From SMXL01 sp964527795 (GTDB lineage: Bacteria; Bacteroidota; Rhodothermia; Rhodothermales; UBA10348), in the NCBI GenBank assembly GCA_964527795.1, contig CAZGOS010000003.1, positions 1-42,997 on the forward strand: a DNA stretch of 42,997 nucleotides, written 5' to 3'. Below the pieces are notes generated by a model. It did not search any database. It worked only from the letters and a program-made list of their open reading frames with translations, and was not told the DNA's origin. The translations under genes and the position numbers were made by a program. Positions within the stretch are counted from its first letter, which is position 1; every line of letters starts with the position of its first letter. Shown piece after piece: positions 35,190 through 42,997 of this stretch.

Positions 35190-36407
35190 TTATCGTGGGC
35201 CGTCGATAAAACCCGGCTTGACGACCAACCACAGACTGAATCCGACGGGCAAAAGCGCCGGCCAAGCCATTTCAAAAAGGATCCAGCCGCCCTTCAGGCC
35301 TCCCGGCCAAAACATGGTGAGTGGGAGCAGGGAGAGTACGACCAGCGAAACGGCCAGGTTCATCCAAAAACGCTGCGCCCTGCCTGTTACTCCGATGATC
35401 TGATGAGCGGCGGCGATAATACCGAGCGAAACAAATCCAAGCAGATGGACGTGCAGGTAGAGAAGGCGCTCGGCGTATAAATCAGACCACCAGATGGTCG
35501 GTGTAATACAGACGATAAAGAGACCGAGGGTTTTGAGGGCCAGGAAGAGTGCCGGCACTTTCCACACCCCGTCAGACCGACGAAAAATTTGTCTGCAAAT
35601 CACCAGAAGCCCAACCGCCATGAACGACCCGGCTATGCGGGCGAGAAGCTGCGCGGGTGGCGAAACAAGAGAGCGAGGCATTCCCAGCAGAAACGAAATC
35701 GATATGCCTGCCACGAGCATCCATGTGGCCACGGTCATCGCTTTGGTCGCACCCCGGTCTTCTTCGACAAAAGAAATCGCCAGCCCGAGCACGGCGAGCA
35801 ATAACCAACCCTCTGAGAAATAGTTCAGAAAGATGCGCGTGAACGCCGTCGTTAGCACGAGACCGTCGGCGCCGAGCGGTGTGGCAACTGAAATACCCCA
35901 CGCTCCAAGCGATGCGAGAACAAGAAAAAGAAGCGCGCCATCAAAAAGCGCTATCGCCCTTCTTCTCTGCACGCCTCTCGTTTGCCTGGCATACCCCCAG
36001 ATAAACAGATACCACGAAAACATATTCAACCCGGCCAGAATCACAGAAGGTGGAAGGGTGAATGTGCCAATCGTCATCGGACTGTATCCGAAGAGCAGGA
36101 ACGGGATGTAGGAGAGCCAGCCCAGAATCAGGGCTGAGACCATTCCGAGCTTGCCGGCCTTATGTGCTTCACGACCTGTGAGCGCGCGCACGCGAGCCGT
36201 GATCAACAGAAACAGAGCGGGCGTAACCCATGCGAAATACATCAGGTGCGAGTGGGCATGCCTGGCGTTGGCAAGATTAATGCCGGATGGGAACCCATAT
36301 GCCAAGCTGAATCTGAAAAAAGCACCCGTGGCCGCTGCCAGAGTGAACGCAAGAACAGCTCCCCGCCAGACGGTGCGCTCGAGAGAAGATAGATGGGCCG
36401 GTGTCAT
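35190..36407 (-). CDS. Polytopic membrane protein with conserved His, possibly heme-binding
   Basis: 405 residues with about 12 hydrophobic helices. His-rich spots are NARHAHSHLMYFAWVTPALF near helix 2 and LYLHVHLLGFVSLGIIAAAH late in the protein; these resemble the heme-ligand helices of NnrS-like or heme-copper oxidase I-like membrane proteins, though no clear oxidase motif is present. No soluble domain. It may bind heme or copper in the inner membrane; the family is not settled. Its end lies next to the FtsX remnant. Upstream is a 389-bp region shared with the hydroxyproline operon. Confidence 0.6.
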   Translation of the reverse strand: MTPAHLSSLERTVWRGAVLAFTLAAATGAFFRFSLAYGFPSGINLANARHAHSHLMYFAWVTPALFLLITARVRALTGREAHKAGKLGMVSALILGWLSYIPFLLFGYSPMTIGTFTLPPSVILAGLNMFSWYLFIWGYARQTRGVQRRRAIALFDGALLFLVLASLGAWGISVATPLGADGLVLTTAFTRIFLNYFSEGWLLLAVLGLAISFVEEDRGATKAMTVATWMLVAGISISFLLGMPRSLVSPPAQLLARIAGSFMAVGLLVICRQIFRRSDGVWKVPALFLALKTLGLFIVCITPTIWWSDLYAERLLYLHVHLLGFVSLGIIAAAHQIIGVTGRAQRFWMNLAVSLVVLSLLPLTMFWPGGLKGGWILFEMAWPALLPVGFSLWLVVKPGFIDGPR

Positions 36408-36796
36408 GTGGGTGTATCAATCATAATCGGATTGGTCTTGGGACCTTGAAATTACTTCCTTCCCGAATCTAGATCCTGTCAATTCCGCACATATTGCATC
36501 TCTCGGAACTTCCAGCAATTGTCGGAAAGAAAGGAATCGGCCGGTCGTCTTCGATTATGCTCGCCATTATCGCCGGCGCCTGGCTCTACAGAGAATAGGA
36601 GCATGGACGCTGCTCGACCGCCGGATAGGTTGAGAACATGGAAAAGGCCGATGGGTGGATTCGGTGTGTTTTCCGTATTCCGAAATGTTGCCGGACAATT
36701 TCACAATTCGAGTTGTTATACTTCTGATATGCATGTAATATATTAGCTCTCCCCGGCTTCGTAACCATGTGTTGACAACCTGGACCCAAGAGTGCC
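36408..36796. other. Divergent control region before the hydroxyproline operon
   Basis: 389 bases with no convincing gene. The right part holds a strong-looking sigma70-type promoter (listed separately). A short open frame encoding a hydrophobic end (IMLAIIAGAWLYRE, stop about 36599) may be chance. No terminator is seen. Confidence 0.45.
36713..36741 (+). promoter_or_regulatory. Putative sigma70-type promoter of the hydroxyproline operon
   Basis: TTGTTA (36713-36718), a 17-bp spacer and TAATAT (36736-36741) form a good -35/-10 pair about 55 bp before the ATG at 36797. The spacer holds a short ATGCAT palindrome, a possible site for the operon's GntR regulator. Read by eye only; the promoter type of this organism is not established. 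Confidence 0.5.
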
Positions 36797-37711
36797 ATGT
36801 CTGACCGCTGGACCGGCGTTTTTCCTGCCGTTACAACCAAATTTAATGATGATTATTCGCTGGATTATGCAGGCATGGAGCGCCACTTCAACTACCAGAT
36901 CGAAGCCGGCGTTCATGGAATCGTTGTCACAGGCACGCTTGGCGAGAATGGTTCGCTGACGGCCGAAGAAAAACAGGAAGTTTTGAAACTGGCCGTGTAC
37001 GTCAGCGACGGGCGCGTACCGGTACTGGCCGGTGTTGCGGAAAACACGACAGTCGAGGCATGCCGTGTCGTTGAGTCAGGTACGGAAGATGGCGCCAACG
37101 GATTCATGATACTTCCGGCTATGCTGTATGAAGCTGATCGACGGGAAACTCTGACGCACTTTCGCGCGGTAGCCCGGGCGTCAGATCTTCCGATGATGAT
37201 TTACAACAATCCGGTGGCCTACAAAGTCGACATTACGCCGGCCATGTTTGCCGAGTTGGCCGATGAACCTGCGTTTGTTGCAATCAAGGAGTCTTCGGAA
37301 GATGTCAGGCGCATCACGGATATCTACAACGCGGTTGGCGACCGGTATCAGATCTTCACAGGTGTGGATAACCTGGCTCTGGAGAGTATTCTTCTCGGTG
37401 CGGTCGGTTGGGTTGCCGGTCTGGCCTGTGCATTTCCAAAAGAAACAGTTGCCCTGTTCGAACTGGCAAAAGCCGCGCGGACCAAAGAGGCGCGTGCGTT
37501 GTATCGCTGGTTCATGCCTCTCCTTCATCTCGACGTTTCTAACAAACTCGTCCAGAATATCAAGCTGGCGGAAACGATCGAGGGTGTCGGCACCGAAACC
37601 GTGCGGCCGCCGCGCCTTGCCCTGCATGGAGACGAGAGAAACCGCATTGCCGCGACTGTTGAATCGGCCATCGCCCGACGACCTGACTTAACCGTACTGG
37701 AAACAGCCTGA
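36797..37711 (+). CDS. DapA-family aldolase; likely 1-pyrroline-4-hydroxy-2-carboxylate deaminase
   Basis: 304 residues, N-acetylneuraminate lyase/DapA TIM barrel. Schiff-base lysine is Lys164 in AIKESS, with the catalytic Tyr in MMIYNNP. The DapA active-site GTTGE reads GTLGENGSL here, against a true dihydrodipicolinate synthase. Context decides: the next genes encode a semialdehyde dehydrogenase, hydroxyproline epimerase and D-amino-acid oxidoreductase, so it most likely removes ammonia from 1-pyrroline-4-hydroxy-2-carboxylate to yield 2-oxoglutarate semialdehyde. First gene of the operon, cytoplasmic. Assignment is by family and neighbours. Confidence 0.85.
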   Translation: MSDRWTGVFPAVTTKFNDDYSLDYAGMERHFNYQIEAGVHGIVVTGTLGENGSLTAEEKQEVLKLAVYVSDGRVPVLAGVAENTTVEACRVVESGTEDGANGFMILPAMLYEADRRETLTHFRAVARASDLPMMIYNNPVAYKVDITPAMFAELADEPAFVAIKESSEDVRRITDIYNAVGDRYQIFTGVDNLALESILLGAVGWVAGLACAFPKETVALFELAKAARTKEARALYRWFMPLLHLDVSNKLVQNIKLAETIEGVGTETVRPPRLALHGDERNRIAATVESAIARRPDLTVLETA

Positions 37712-37758
37712 TCAGAAATTCATTTCCTTTTCCACAGATACACTTCCCTTTACGAACC

Positions 37759-39204
37759 ATGAATAACGGATCCTCAAGCAGCAATTTCATCGGCGGTGCA
37801 TGGACAGCGGCGCCCGATGTCATTCAGAATATCAATCCATCGGATCTTTCCGATGTCGTCGGGGAATATGGACATTCCGAAGCTGATCAAGTCCATGAAG
37901 CCGTTGCTGCGGCCACGGTTGCGGCCGCCGAGTGGGCCCACTCGACCCCACAGCAACGTTTCAACGTACTCGACGCCGTGGGCACGGAGATTCTGGCAAG
38001 AAAAGAAGAAATAGGAACCCTGCTGGCTCGCGAAGAGGGTAAAACGCTTCCCGAGGGCATCGGAGAGACAAATCGCGCAGGACAGATCTTCAAGTTTTTC
38101 GCCGGCGAAGCGCTTCGTCTCGGGGGTGAGAAGATTCCGTCGGTCCGCCCGAACGTGGATGTCGAAATCAGTCGTCACCCCATCGGCGTAGTCGGAATCA
38201 TCACTCCCTGGAATTTCCCTATTGCCATTCCCGCCTGGAAAATTGCTCCGGCGATCTGCTACGGAAATGCCGTCGTATTCAAACCTGCTGAACTGGCTCC
38301 CGGATGCGGCTGGGTGCTCGCGGACATCATCTCCCGTTCCGCGCTACCCGAAGGTGTTTTCAATATGGTCTGTGGTTCCGGCCGCTCGGTTGGAAACGCC
38401 ATCACGGAGCACCCGGACATTGCCGGTGTTTCGTTCACGGGATCGCAAACGGTTGGCCACATGGTGGCGATGAAATGTATCGAGCGCCACGCCAAGATCC
38501 AGCTAGAGATGGGTGGTAAGAATCCGCTCGTTGTGCTGGACGATGCCGATTTGAATACGGCTGTTGACTGCGCAGTCAATGGCGCTTTTTTCTCGACCGG
38601 TCAGCGTTGCACGGCCTCCAGCCGCTTCATCGTAACGGAGGGGTTGCACGACCGTTTTGTCGAATGTGTAATCGAAACCATCAGGAATCTAAAGGTGGGA
38701 AATGCTCTCGAACCGGATACAATAATCGGCCCGGTTGTATGTGAGGATCAGCTTAATAAAAATCTGGCGTACATCGAGATCGGGAAAAAGGAAGGTGCAA
38801 CACTGGCCTGGGGAGGCGAACGCCTCGAACGCGAAACGGAAGGCTACTACCAGGCCCCTGCCCTGTTTACGGATACGACGCCGGACATGCGCATTAACAG
38901 GGAGGAAATATTTGGACCGGTGGCAAGCGTCATCCGCGTCAAGGACTACGAGGAAGCACTCGCGGTCGCCAACGATACGGAATTCGGTCTTTCAACCGGT
39001 ATTTGCACGACCTCACTCCGGTATGCCCGCGATTTTCAGAAACGCGCTGACGCCGGCATGGTCATGATCAATCTGCCGACTGCCGGTGTCGATTACCATG
39101 TTCCCTTCGGAGGGAAAAAGGGATCGAGTTATGGAAGCCGGGAGCAGGGATCGTATGCGGCCGAATTCTATACGACCGTGAAAACAACCTACATCCATTC
39201 CTGA
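37759..39204 (+). CDS. Aldehyde dehydrogenase; likely 2-oxoglutarate semialdehyde dehydrogenase
   Basis: 481 residues, NAD(P)-dependent ALDH family. Catalytic Cys284 in TGQRCTASS and Glu250 in LEMGGKNP; cofactor and substrate segments GIITPWNFPIAIP, KPAELAPG, SFTGSQTVGH and REEIFGPV are intact. In hydroxyproline pathways it oxidises 2-oxoglutarate semialdehyde (2,5-dioxopentanoate) to 2-oxoglutarate for the TCA cycle. It follows the deaminase by 47 bp and precedes the regulator by 15 bp, as one operon. Confidence 0.88.
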   Translation: MNNGSSSSNFIGGAWTAAPDVIQNINPSDLSDVVGEYGHSEADQVHEAVAAATVAAAEWAHSTPQQRFNVLDAVGTEILARKEEIGTLLAREEGKTLPEGIGETNRAGQIFKFFAGEALRLGGEKIPSVRPNVDVEISRHPIGVVGIITPWNFPIAIPAWKIAPAICYGNAVVFKPAELAPGCGWVLADIISRSALPEGVFNMVCGSGRSVGNAITEHPDIAGVSFTGSQTVGHMVAMKCIERHAKIQLEMGGKNPLVVLDDADLNTAVDCAVNGAFFSTGQRCTASSRFIVTEGLHDRFVECVIETIRNLKVGNALEPDTIIGPVVCEDQLNKNLAYIEIGKKEGATLAWGGERLERETEGYYQAPALFTDTTPDMRINREEIFGPVASVIRVKDYEEALAVANDTEFGLSTGICTTSLRYARDFQKRADAGMVMINLPTAGVDYHVPFGGKKGSSYGSREQGSYAAEFYTTVKTTYIHS

Positions 39205-39219
39205 TTTCCGGAGATCATC

Positions 39220-39879
39220 ATGGCTGTAGACGCATGCGATGGCCGCGAATCGCTGGCCGATCAGGCGTACGACATGGTCGAGCGCATGATCGTGACGCTC
39301 GATCTTGCCCCCGGGACGGTGTTCTCGGAAATAAAACTCAGTGAACAAATCGGTATCGGCCGCACACCGCTGAGGGAAGCGCTGCAACGACTGGCCGGTG
39401 ATCGCCTGGTCGTCGCTTTGCCGCGTCGGGGCATGATGGTGACAGAAATCAACGTCATGGAGTACCTGGCCCTTCTCGACACGCGCCGCGAACTCGATCG
39501 CCTGATCGCAGTACGCGCCTGCAGAAGAGGAAAGGCCGATCAGCGGGAAACGCTGCGCGACTATGCCCGGCAGATCGGCGAGGCGGCAGATCACCAGGAT
39601 GTGGATACGTTCATGCGACTGGATAGAGCGTGTGATGAAATTCTGGAAGCAGCGGCCCGTAATGCATTCGCCGTTCAGGCCGTGGCTCCTCTACACGCCC
39701 ACTGTCGACGCTTCTGGTCGATGTATAAGGAAAACGGTGATTTGGCCCAGTCGGCTGCTCTTCACAGCTCGATGTTGAAGGCCGTGGCGGACGGAAACGA
39801 AGAGAAGGCCGCCGAAGCGTCGGATGCCCTGATCGATTATCTGGAGCGGTTCACCCGCGAAGCTTTGGAGCTCGTCTGA
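39220..39879 (+). CDS. GntR-family transcriptional regulator with FCD ligand domain
   Basis: 219 residues. N-terminal winged helix (SLADQAYDMVERMIVTLDLA, GIGRTPLREALQRLAGDRLV, LPRRGMMVTEI), then an all-helical FCD domain. In the metal/ligand-binding set the usual DxxFH reads DRACDEI (His replaced by Cys), while PLHAHC and ALHSSML keep their His. Members of this subfamily act as repressors or activators sensing organic acids or amino-acid intermediates, so it probably controls this operon in response to a hydroxyproline derivative. It ends 4 bp before the epimerase gene. Confidence 0.9.
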   Translation: MAVDACDGRESLADQAYDMVERMIVTLDLAPGTVFSEIKLSEQIGIGRTPLREALQRLAGDRLVVALPRRGMMVTEINVMEYLALLDTRRELDRLIAVRACRRGKADQRETLRDYARQIGEAADHQDVDTFMRLDRACDEILEAAARNAFAVQAVAPLHAHCRRFWSMYKENGDLAQSAALHSSMLKAVADGNEEKAAEASDALIDYLERFTREALELV

Positions 39880-39883
39880 GGTT

Positions 39884-40885
39884 ATGGCACGCAGAGAATT
39901 TGTTTGCATCGATACACATACGTGCGGCAATCCCGTTCGGATCGTCGTCGAAGGCGGTCCGGATCTGTCGGGCTCTTCGATGATGGAACGGCGGCGCCAT
40001 TTCATCGACGAATACGACTGGATCCGTACCGGTCTGATGTTTGAACCAAGAGGACACGACATGATGTCCGGGAGCCTGCTGTACGAGGCGACACGGGACG
40101 ACTGCGACGTTGCCGTATTGTTTATCGAAACAAGTGGCTGTCTTCCCATGTGCGGTCATGGCACGATCGGAACCGTGACTACCCTGATCGAACAATCGCT
40201 GGTCACGCCCCGAACTCCGGGGGTTGTTTGTCTCGACACGCCGGCCGGTCGCGTGGACGCGTACTACACGCTGGAGGGCGAACGTGTCAGTTCTGTCCGG
40301 TTTGTCAACGTGCCGGCTTTCGTTTCCCAAACGCAGTGCGTAGTTGATTGTCCGGACCTTGGCAAACTGTATCTGGACGTATGTTATGGCGGTAACTTCT
40401 ACGCCATCGTCGATAGACAGAAGAACTATCGGGATATGGCCGATCATGCGGCCACGGATCTCATTCGCCATAGCCGCGAGATACGCAGGCAACTGAATGA
40501 ACGGTACGAATTCATTCATCCTGAAAGTCCCGACATTCACGGCTGCTCCCATCTGCTCTGGACGGGCGAAGCGATCCATCCGGATGCGCATGCCCGCAAT
40601 GCCGTATTCTACGGCGAGACGGCCATCGATCGATCTCCGTGCGGCACGGGGACTTCATCCAGAATGGCGCTGATGGCATCAAAAGGCTTACTGGAAGTCG
40701 GCGAACCATTTGTGCACGAGAGTATCATCGGAAGTCTTTTTACCGGACGAATCGAGGCAAAAACGACGGTCGGAAACAAGGAAGCGATCGTGCCCAGTAT
40801 TGAAGGTTGGGCTCGTATCATCGGCTTCAACAAAATCATTATTGATGAGGACGATCCCTACGCACACGGGTTTCAGGTGATATAG
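39884..40885 (+). CDS. lhpA: 4-Hydroxyproline 2-epimerase (proline racemase family)
   Basis: 333 residues. Both catalytic cysteines are present: Cys90 in PMCGHGTIG and Cys253 in RSPCGTGTSSRMA. Two Cys marks racemase/epimerase rather than the Thr-containing trans-3-hydroxyproline dehydratase; the HGTIG pattern and the operon point to 4-hydroxyproline. It converts trans-4-hydroxy-L-proline to cis-4-hydroxy-D-proline, substrate of the oxidoreductase encoded next. Starts 4 bp after the regulator; cytoplasmic. Confidence 0.9.
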   Translation: MARREFVCIDTHTCGNPVRIVVEGGPDLSGSSMMERRRHFIDEYDWIRTGLMFEPRGHDMMSGSLLYEATRDDCDVAVLFIETSGCLPMCGHGTIGTVTTLIEQSLVTPRTPGVVCLDTPAGRVDAYYTLEGERVSSVRFVNVPAFVSQTQCVVDCPDLGKLYLDVCYGGNFYAIVDRQKNYRDMADHAATDLIRHSREIRRQLNERYEFIHPESPDIHGCSHLLWTGEAIHPDAHARNAVFYGETAIDRSPCGTGTSSRMALMASKGLLEVGEPFVHESIIGSLFTGRIEAKTTVGNKEAIVPSIEGWARIIGFNKIIIDEDDPYAHGFQVI

Positions 40886-40920
40886 CCATCACTTGTATTC
40901 TTACGAGTTCAGGTAATCTG

Positions 40921-42177
40921 ATGAACGATCGATACGATGTGACGATAATCGGCGGCGGCGTCATTGGACTCAGCTGCGCCCACTACGTCCGTCGGACAGG
41001 TGCTTCGGTCTGCGTCCTGGAGAAAGGTCCGTTTCTGCAGGGCGCCTCGATGGAAAATGCAGGCCTGCTTGTTCCGAGTCATATTGAATCCTACGCGGCA
41101 CCGGGCATCATTGCGCAAGGCTTGAGGTGGCTGTCCGATCCCGAGAGTCCGTTCTATATCAAACCCCGTGTCGACATGGAGCTCACGCGCTGGCTCTGGG
41201 GATTCAGGGCTGCCTGTACGAAAGAAAATGTAGCGCGGGGCATTCCGATTCTCAGGGACCTCGCATTCGCAAGCCTTGAACTGCACGCTACGCTTGCCCG
41301 GTTGCCCGGATTTGAGAACACGGGTCTCGAGCACAAGGGGCTTTTTGTACTGCACAACTCGAAGAAGAGTGAGCGTTCGAATCTGGCGCTCGCGGATGCA
41401 GCCGAGAAGGCCGGACTTCGAATCGAACGCCTGTCGAAGGAAGAGACGCTGGCTCGGGATCCCGGTATCCGCACGCCCATGAACGGCTCCGTCTATTTTG
41501 AAGAGGATGCGTCTTTCGATTCCGAGAAATTCATGACCGCTCTGCTGGCCCACGTGAAGAACGAAGGTGTCGAGCTGATCGAAGAGACGGACGTGCAGGG
41601 CTTTCAGAATTCGAATGGCGCAGTAACGAGCGTGCAGACATCCGCCGGTGATATCGAGACGGACCACCTCGTATTGGCAGCCGGAGCATGGTCGGGGCTT
41701 CTGAGCCGGAAACTGGGATTCCGTCTTCCCATTCAGCCGGCTACAGGTTATAGCATCACGGTTGATAATCCAGGTTCTGAACTTAGAATACCTGTCATAA
41801 TTACCGATCAGAAAGTGACCATCACGCCCATGCCTGGACGTATGCGATTCGGAGGAACACTCACACTCGTTGGATTCGATACGGAAATAGATACGAGGCG
41901 GGTACGACCGCTTCAGCACCAGGTGAAATTGTACTGCCCTGAAATCGAGTCCGGTGAGAGGCCCATGCCGGAAACCTGGTCCGGGTTCAGACCGTGTACG
42001 AATGACGGTCTGCCCATCATTGGCCGCGCGGAAAAGTGGAAGAATGTGATCGTGGCTTCCGGGCACGGAATGCTGGGCATGACCCAGGGACCCATTACGG
42101 GTAAGCTTGTGGCCGATCTATGTGAGAACGGTACACTCGATCTGGATATTTCCGAACTGAGTCCCAACCGGTTCTGA
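40921..42177 (+). CDS. FAD-dependent oxidoreductase (DadA-like), likely D-hydroxyproline dehydrogenase
   Basis: 418 residues. The N-terminal FAD fold has the GxGxxG pattern in IIGGGVIGLSCA (residues 9-17) and the late ATGYSITVDNP, WSGFRPCTNDGLPIIG and ASGHGMLGMTQGPITGKLVADL segments of the DadA/glycine-oxidase family. Here it most likely oxidises cis-4-hydroxy-D-proline to 1-pyrroline-4-hydroxy-2-carboxylate, passing electrons to quinone or oxygen. It is 35 bp after the epimerase. It is a single-chain form, without the small subunits of the multi-subunit D-hydroxyproline dehydrogenases. Confidence 0.88.
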   Translation: MNDRYDVTIIGGGVIGLSCAHYVRRTGASVCVLEKGPFLQGASMENAGLLVPSHIESYAAPGIIAQGLRWLSDPESPFYIKPRVDMELTRWLWGFRAACTKENVARGIPILRDLAFASLELHATLARLPGFENTGLEHKGLFVLHNSKKSERSNLALADAAEKAGLRIERLSKEETLARDPGIRTPMNGSVYFEEDASFDSEKFMTALLAHVKNEGVELIEETDVQGFQNSNGAVTSVQTSAGDIETDHLVLAAGAWSGLLSRKLGFRLPIQPATGYSITVDNPGSELRIPVIITDQKVTITPMPGRMRFGGTLTLVGFDTEIDTRRVRPLQHQVKLYCPEIESGERPMPETWSGFRPCTNDGLPIIGRAEKWKNVIVASGHGMLGMTQGPITGKLVADLCENGTLDLDISELSPNRF

Positions 42178-42198
42178 TTTCAAACCCGGCCGGTTGCC

Positions 42199-42997
42199 AT
42201 GCCCGACGAATCATCAAACAACTCTCTCCCGGGTGTGAGTGACGGGATACCCGGCAGACCTCGACTCACAGAAGCTGATGCCGTGGAACTGGCTCGGTCG
42301 CGGTACGGATTGCAGGGAACGGCCTCTCCGCTTCCAAGCGACAGAGATCAGAATTTTCTGATAGAAGTCGCCCGTGGAACCAGGTTCTTGCTCAAGATTT
42401 CGAATGCGGACGAGAACCGCTCGATTCTGGAAGCGCAGGAGCTGGCCCTCAATGTCTCCCACAAAGCGGGACTTTCCGTTCAGCTAATTGTCGGCTCCAC
42501 ATCCGGAGCTTCGATCGAATCCTGCGCCAGTTCCGAGACGGGAGATCATTATGTTAGACTGGTGACGTACCTGGACGGATATCCGATCGCTGAGGCCGAG
42601 CCTCAATCTGTTGAGATGCTGGAAGAGCTGGGGCAATTTCTCGGCAGGTTGGACCATGTTTTGTCAGGCGTCGACCACGAAGGCGCCCATCGTCATCACG
42701 CCTGGGACGTTCAGCACGCCCCGGAGACCATACGAGCGCATATCGATCATATTGACGATCCGGAGCGCGTTCGCCTCGTGCGGCGATTTCTTGAGCTGGT
42801 CGAGACGGAGGCGGTGCCGATTCTTCATACCCTTCCTCGCCAGCTTATCCACGGAGACGCCAACGACTACAACGTGCTCGTCGATATCGATGCTTCGCTT
42901 GAACGGCATCTGACGGGTCTCGTGGACTTTGGCGACGTGATACATACGGTTCGTGTGGCCGAGCCTGCAATCGCCTGTGCCTATCACATGATGGACA
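42199..42997 (+). CDS. APH-fold kinase, hydroxylysine-kinase-like (3' partial)
   Basis: The frame is open from ATG 42199 to the window edge (266 codons), 21 bp after the oxidoreductase gene. The kinase fold has the N-lobe NFLIEVARGTRFLLKIS, catalytic loop LIHGDANDYNVLV (Brenner motif HGDxxxxN) and metal loop LVDFGDV. Proteins of this type include hydroxylysine kinase, and many bacterial ones continue into a class III aminotransferase-type phospholyase (up to about 1000 residues). The cut prevents checking this. In an operon for hydroxyproline breakdown, phosphorylation of 5-hydroxylysine is an attractive role, but homoserine- or ethanolamine-type kinases are possible. Confidence 0.75.
   Translation, partial: MPDESSNNSLPGVSDGIPGRPRLTEADAVELARSRYGLQGTASPLPSDRDQNFLIEVARGTRFLLKISNADENRSILEAQELALNVSHKAGLSVQLIVGSTSGASIESCASSETGDHYVRLVTYLDGYPIAEAEPQSVEMLEELGQFLGRLDHVLSGVDHEGAHRHHAWDVQHAPETIRAHIDHIDDPERVRLVRRFLELVETEAVPILHTLPRQLIHGDANDYNVLVDIDASLERHLTGLVDFGDVIHTVRVAEPAIACAYHMMD

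Noticed and set aside
36480..36600. Short hydrophobic frame ending IMLAIIAGAWLYRE
   Set aside because: Only a short tail with no start or family; could be a remnant but too little to support.
36797..37711. Calling this gene dapA (lysine synthesis)
   Set aside because: The GTTGE motif is altered and the neighbours form a hydroxyproline pathway.

Overview
The window reads as a chromosomal segment of a Gram-negative, rod-shaped, respiring heterotroph. Evidence is a TonB-dependent receptor, lipoproteins with lipoboxes, outer-membrane barrels ending in Phe, an mrdA-rodA elongasome pair, a quinone-dependent (class 2) dihydroorotate dehydrogenase and about ten c-type heme motifs. The gene content (peptidase-MA/TolB/barrel proteins, DUF1028, PCP_red-domain proteins, a cytochrome bd-like oxidase with c-type cytochromes) fits the FCB group, perhaps Rhodothermota/Balneolota-like; that placement is inference.

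Layout. (1) 1-1866: two PCP_red/zinc-ribbon proteins, the first cut by the window edge and carrying a universal-stress domain. (2) 1897-13873: a respiratory island. A four-gene minus-strand operon (diheme cytochrome c, heme lipoprotein, heme-tagged outer-membrane barrel, cupredoxin) faces away from a plus-strand series: FnIII-like lipoprotein, MauG-type diheme protein with a CX3CH motif, 14-helix bd-like oxidase, three c-type cytochromes (the last with an ethylbenzene-dehydrogenase-gamma-like heme b domain fused to a TPR tail) and a bacteriohemerythrin. (3) 13874-15596: a decayed zone with an erythromycin-esterase remnant, a lipoprotein and possible small or broken ORFs. (4) 15597-18841: DUF1028 protein and TonB receptor. 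(5) 18903-22018: rodA and mrdA. (6) 22390-28793: a large peptidase/propeller/barrel protein with a terminator, pyrD and a long-chain acyl-CoA synthetase. (7) 28856-29044: tRNA-Pro(CGG) whose 3' end is repeated exactly 100 bp downstream. (8) 29071-36407: ric/ytfE-type di-iron protein, orphan iorA, serine hydrolase, radical SAM protein, FGE-like lipoprotein, FtsX/MacB permease remnant, and a polytopic His-rich membrane protein. (9) 36797-42997: an operon for trans-4-hydroxy-L-proline breakdown (deaminase of the DapA fold, semialdehyde dehydrogenase, GntR regulator, 4-hydroxyproline epimerase, FAD-dependent D-amino-acid dehydrogenase), followed by the start of a hydroxylysine-kinase-like APH protein.

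How the genes work together. The respiratory island looks like an outer-membrane-to-oxidase electron path: periplasmic hemes feed a bd-like oxidase that has no CydB partner. The last operon converts hydroxyproline to 2-oxoglutarate and, with the APH-like gene, suggests use of collagen-type modified amino acids (hydroxyproline plus possibly hydroxylysine). Several loci carry scars of gene loss (erythromycin esterase, FtsX permease, acidic-tail ORF, duplicated tRNA end), so parts of the window have been rearranged. All functions are from motif reading only; no database search was run.
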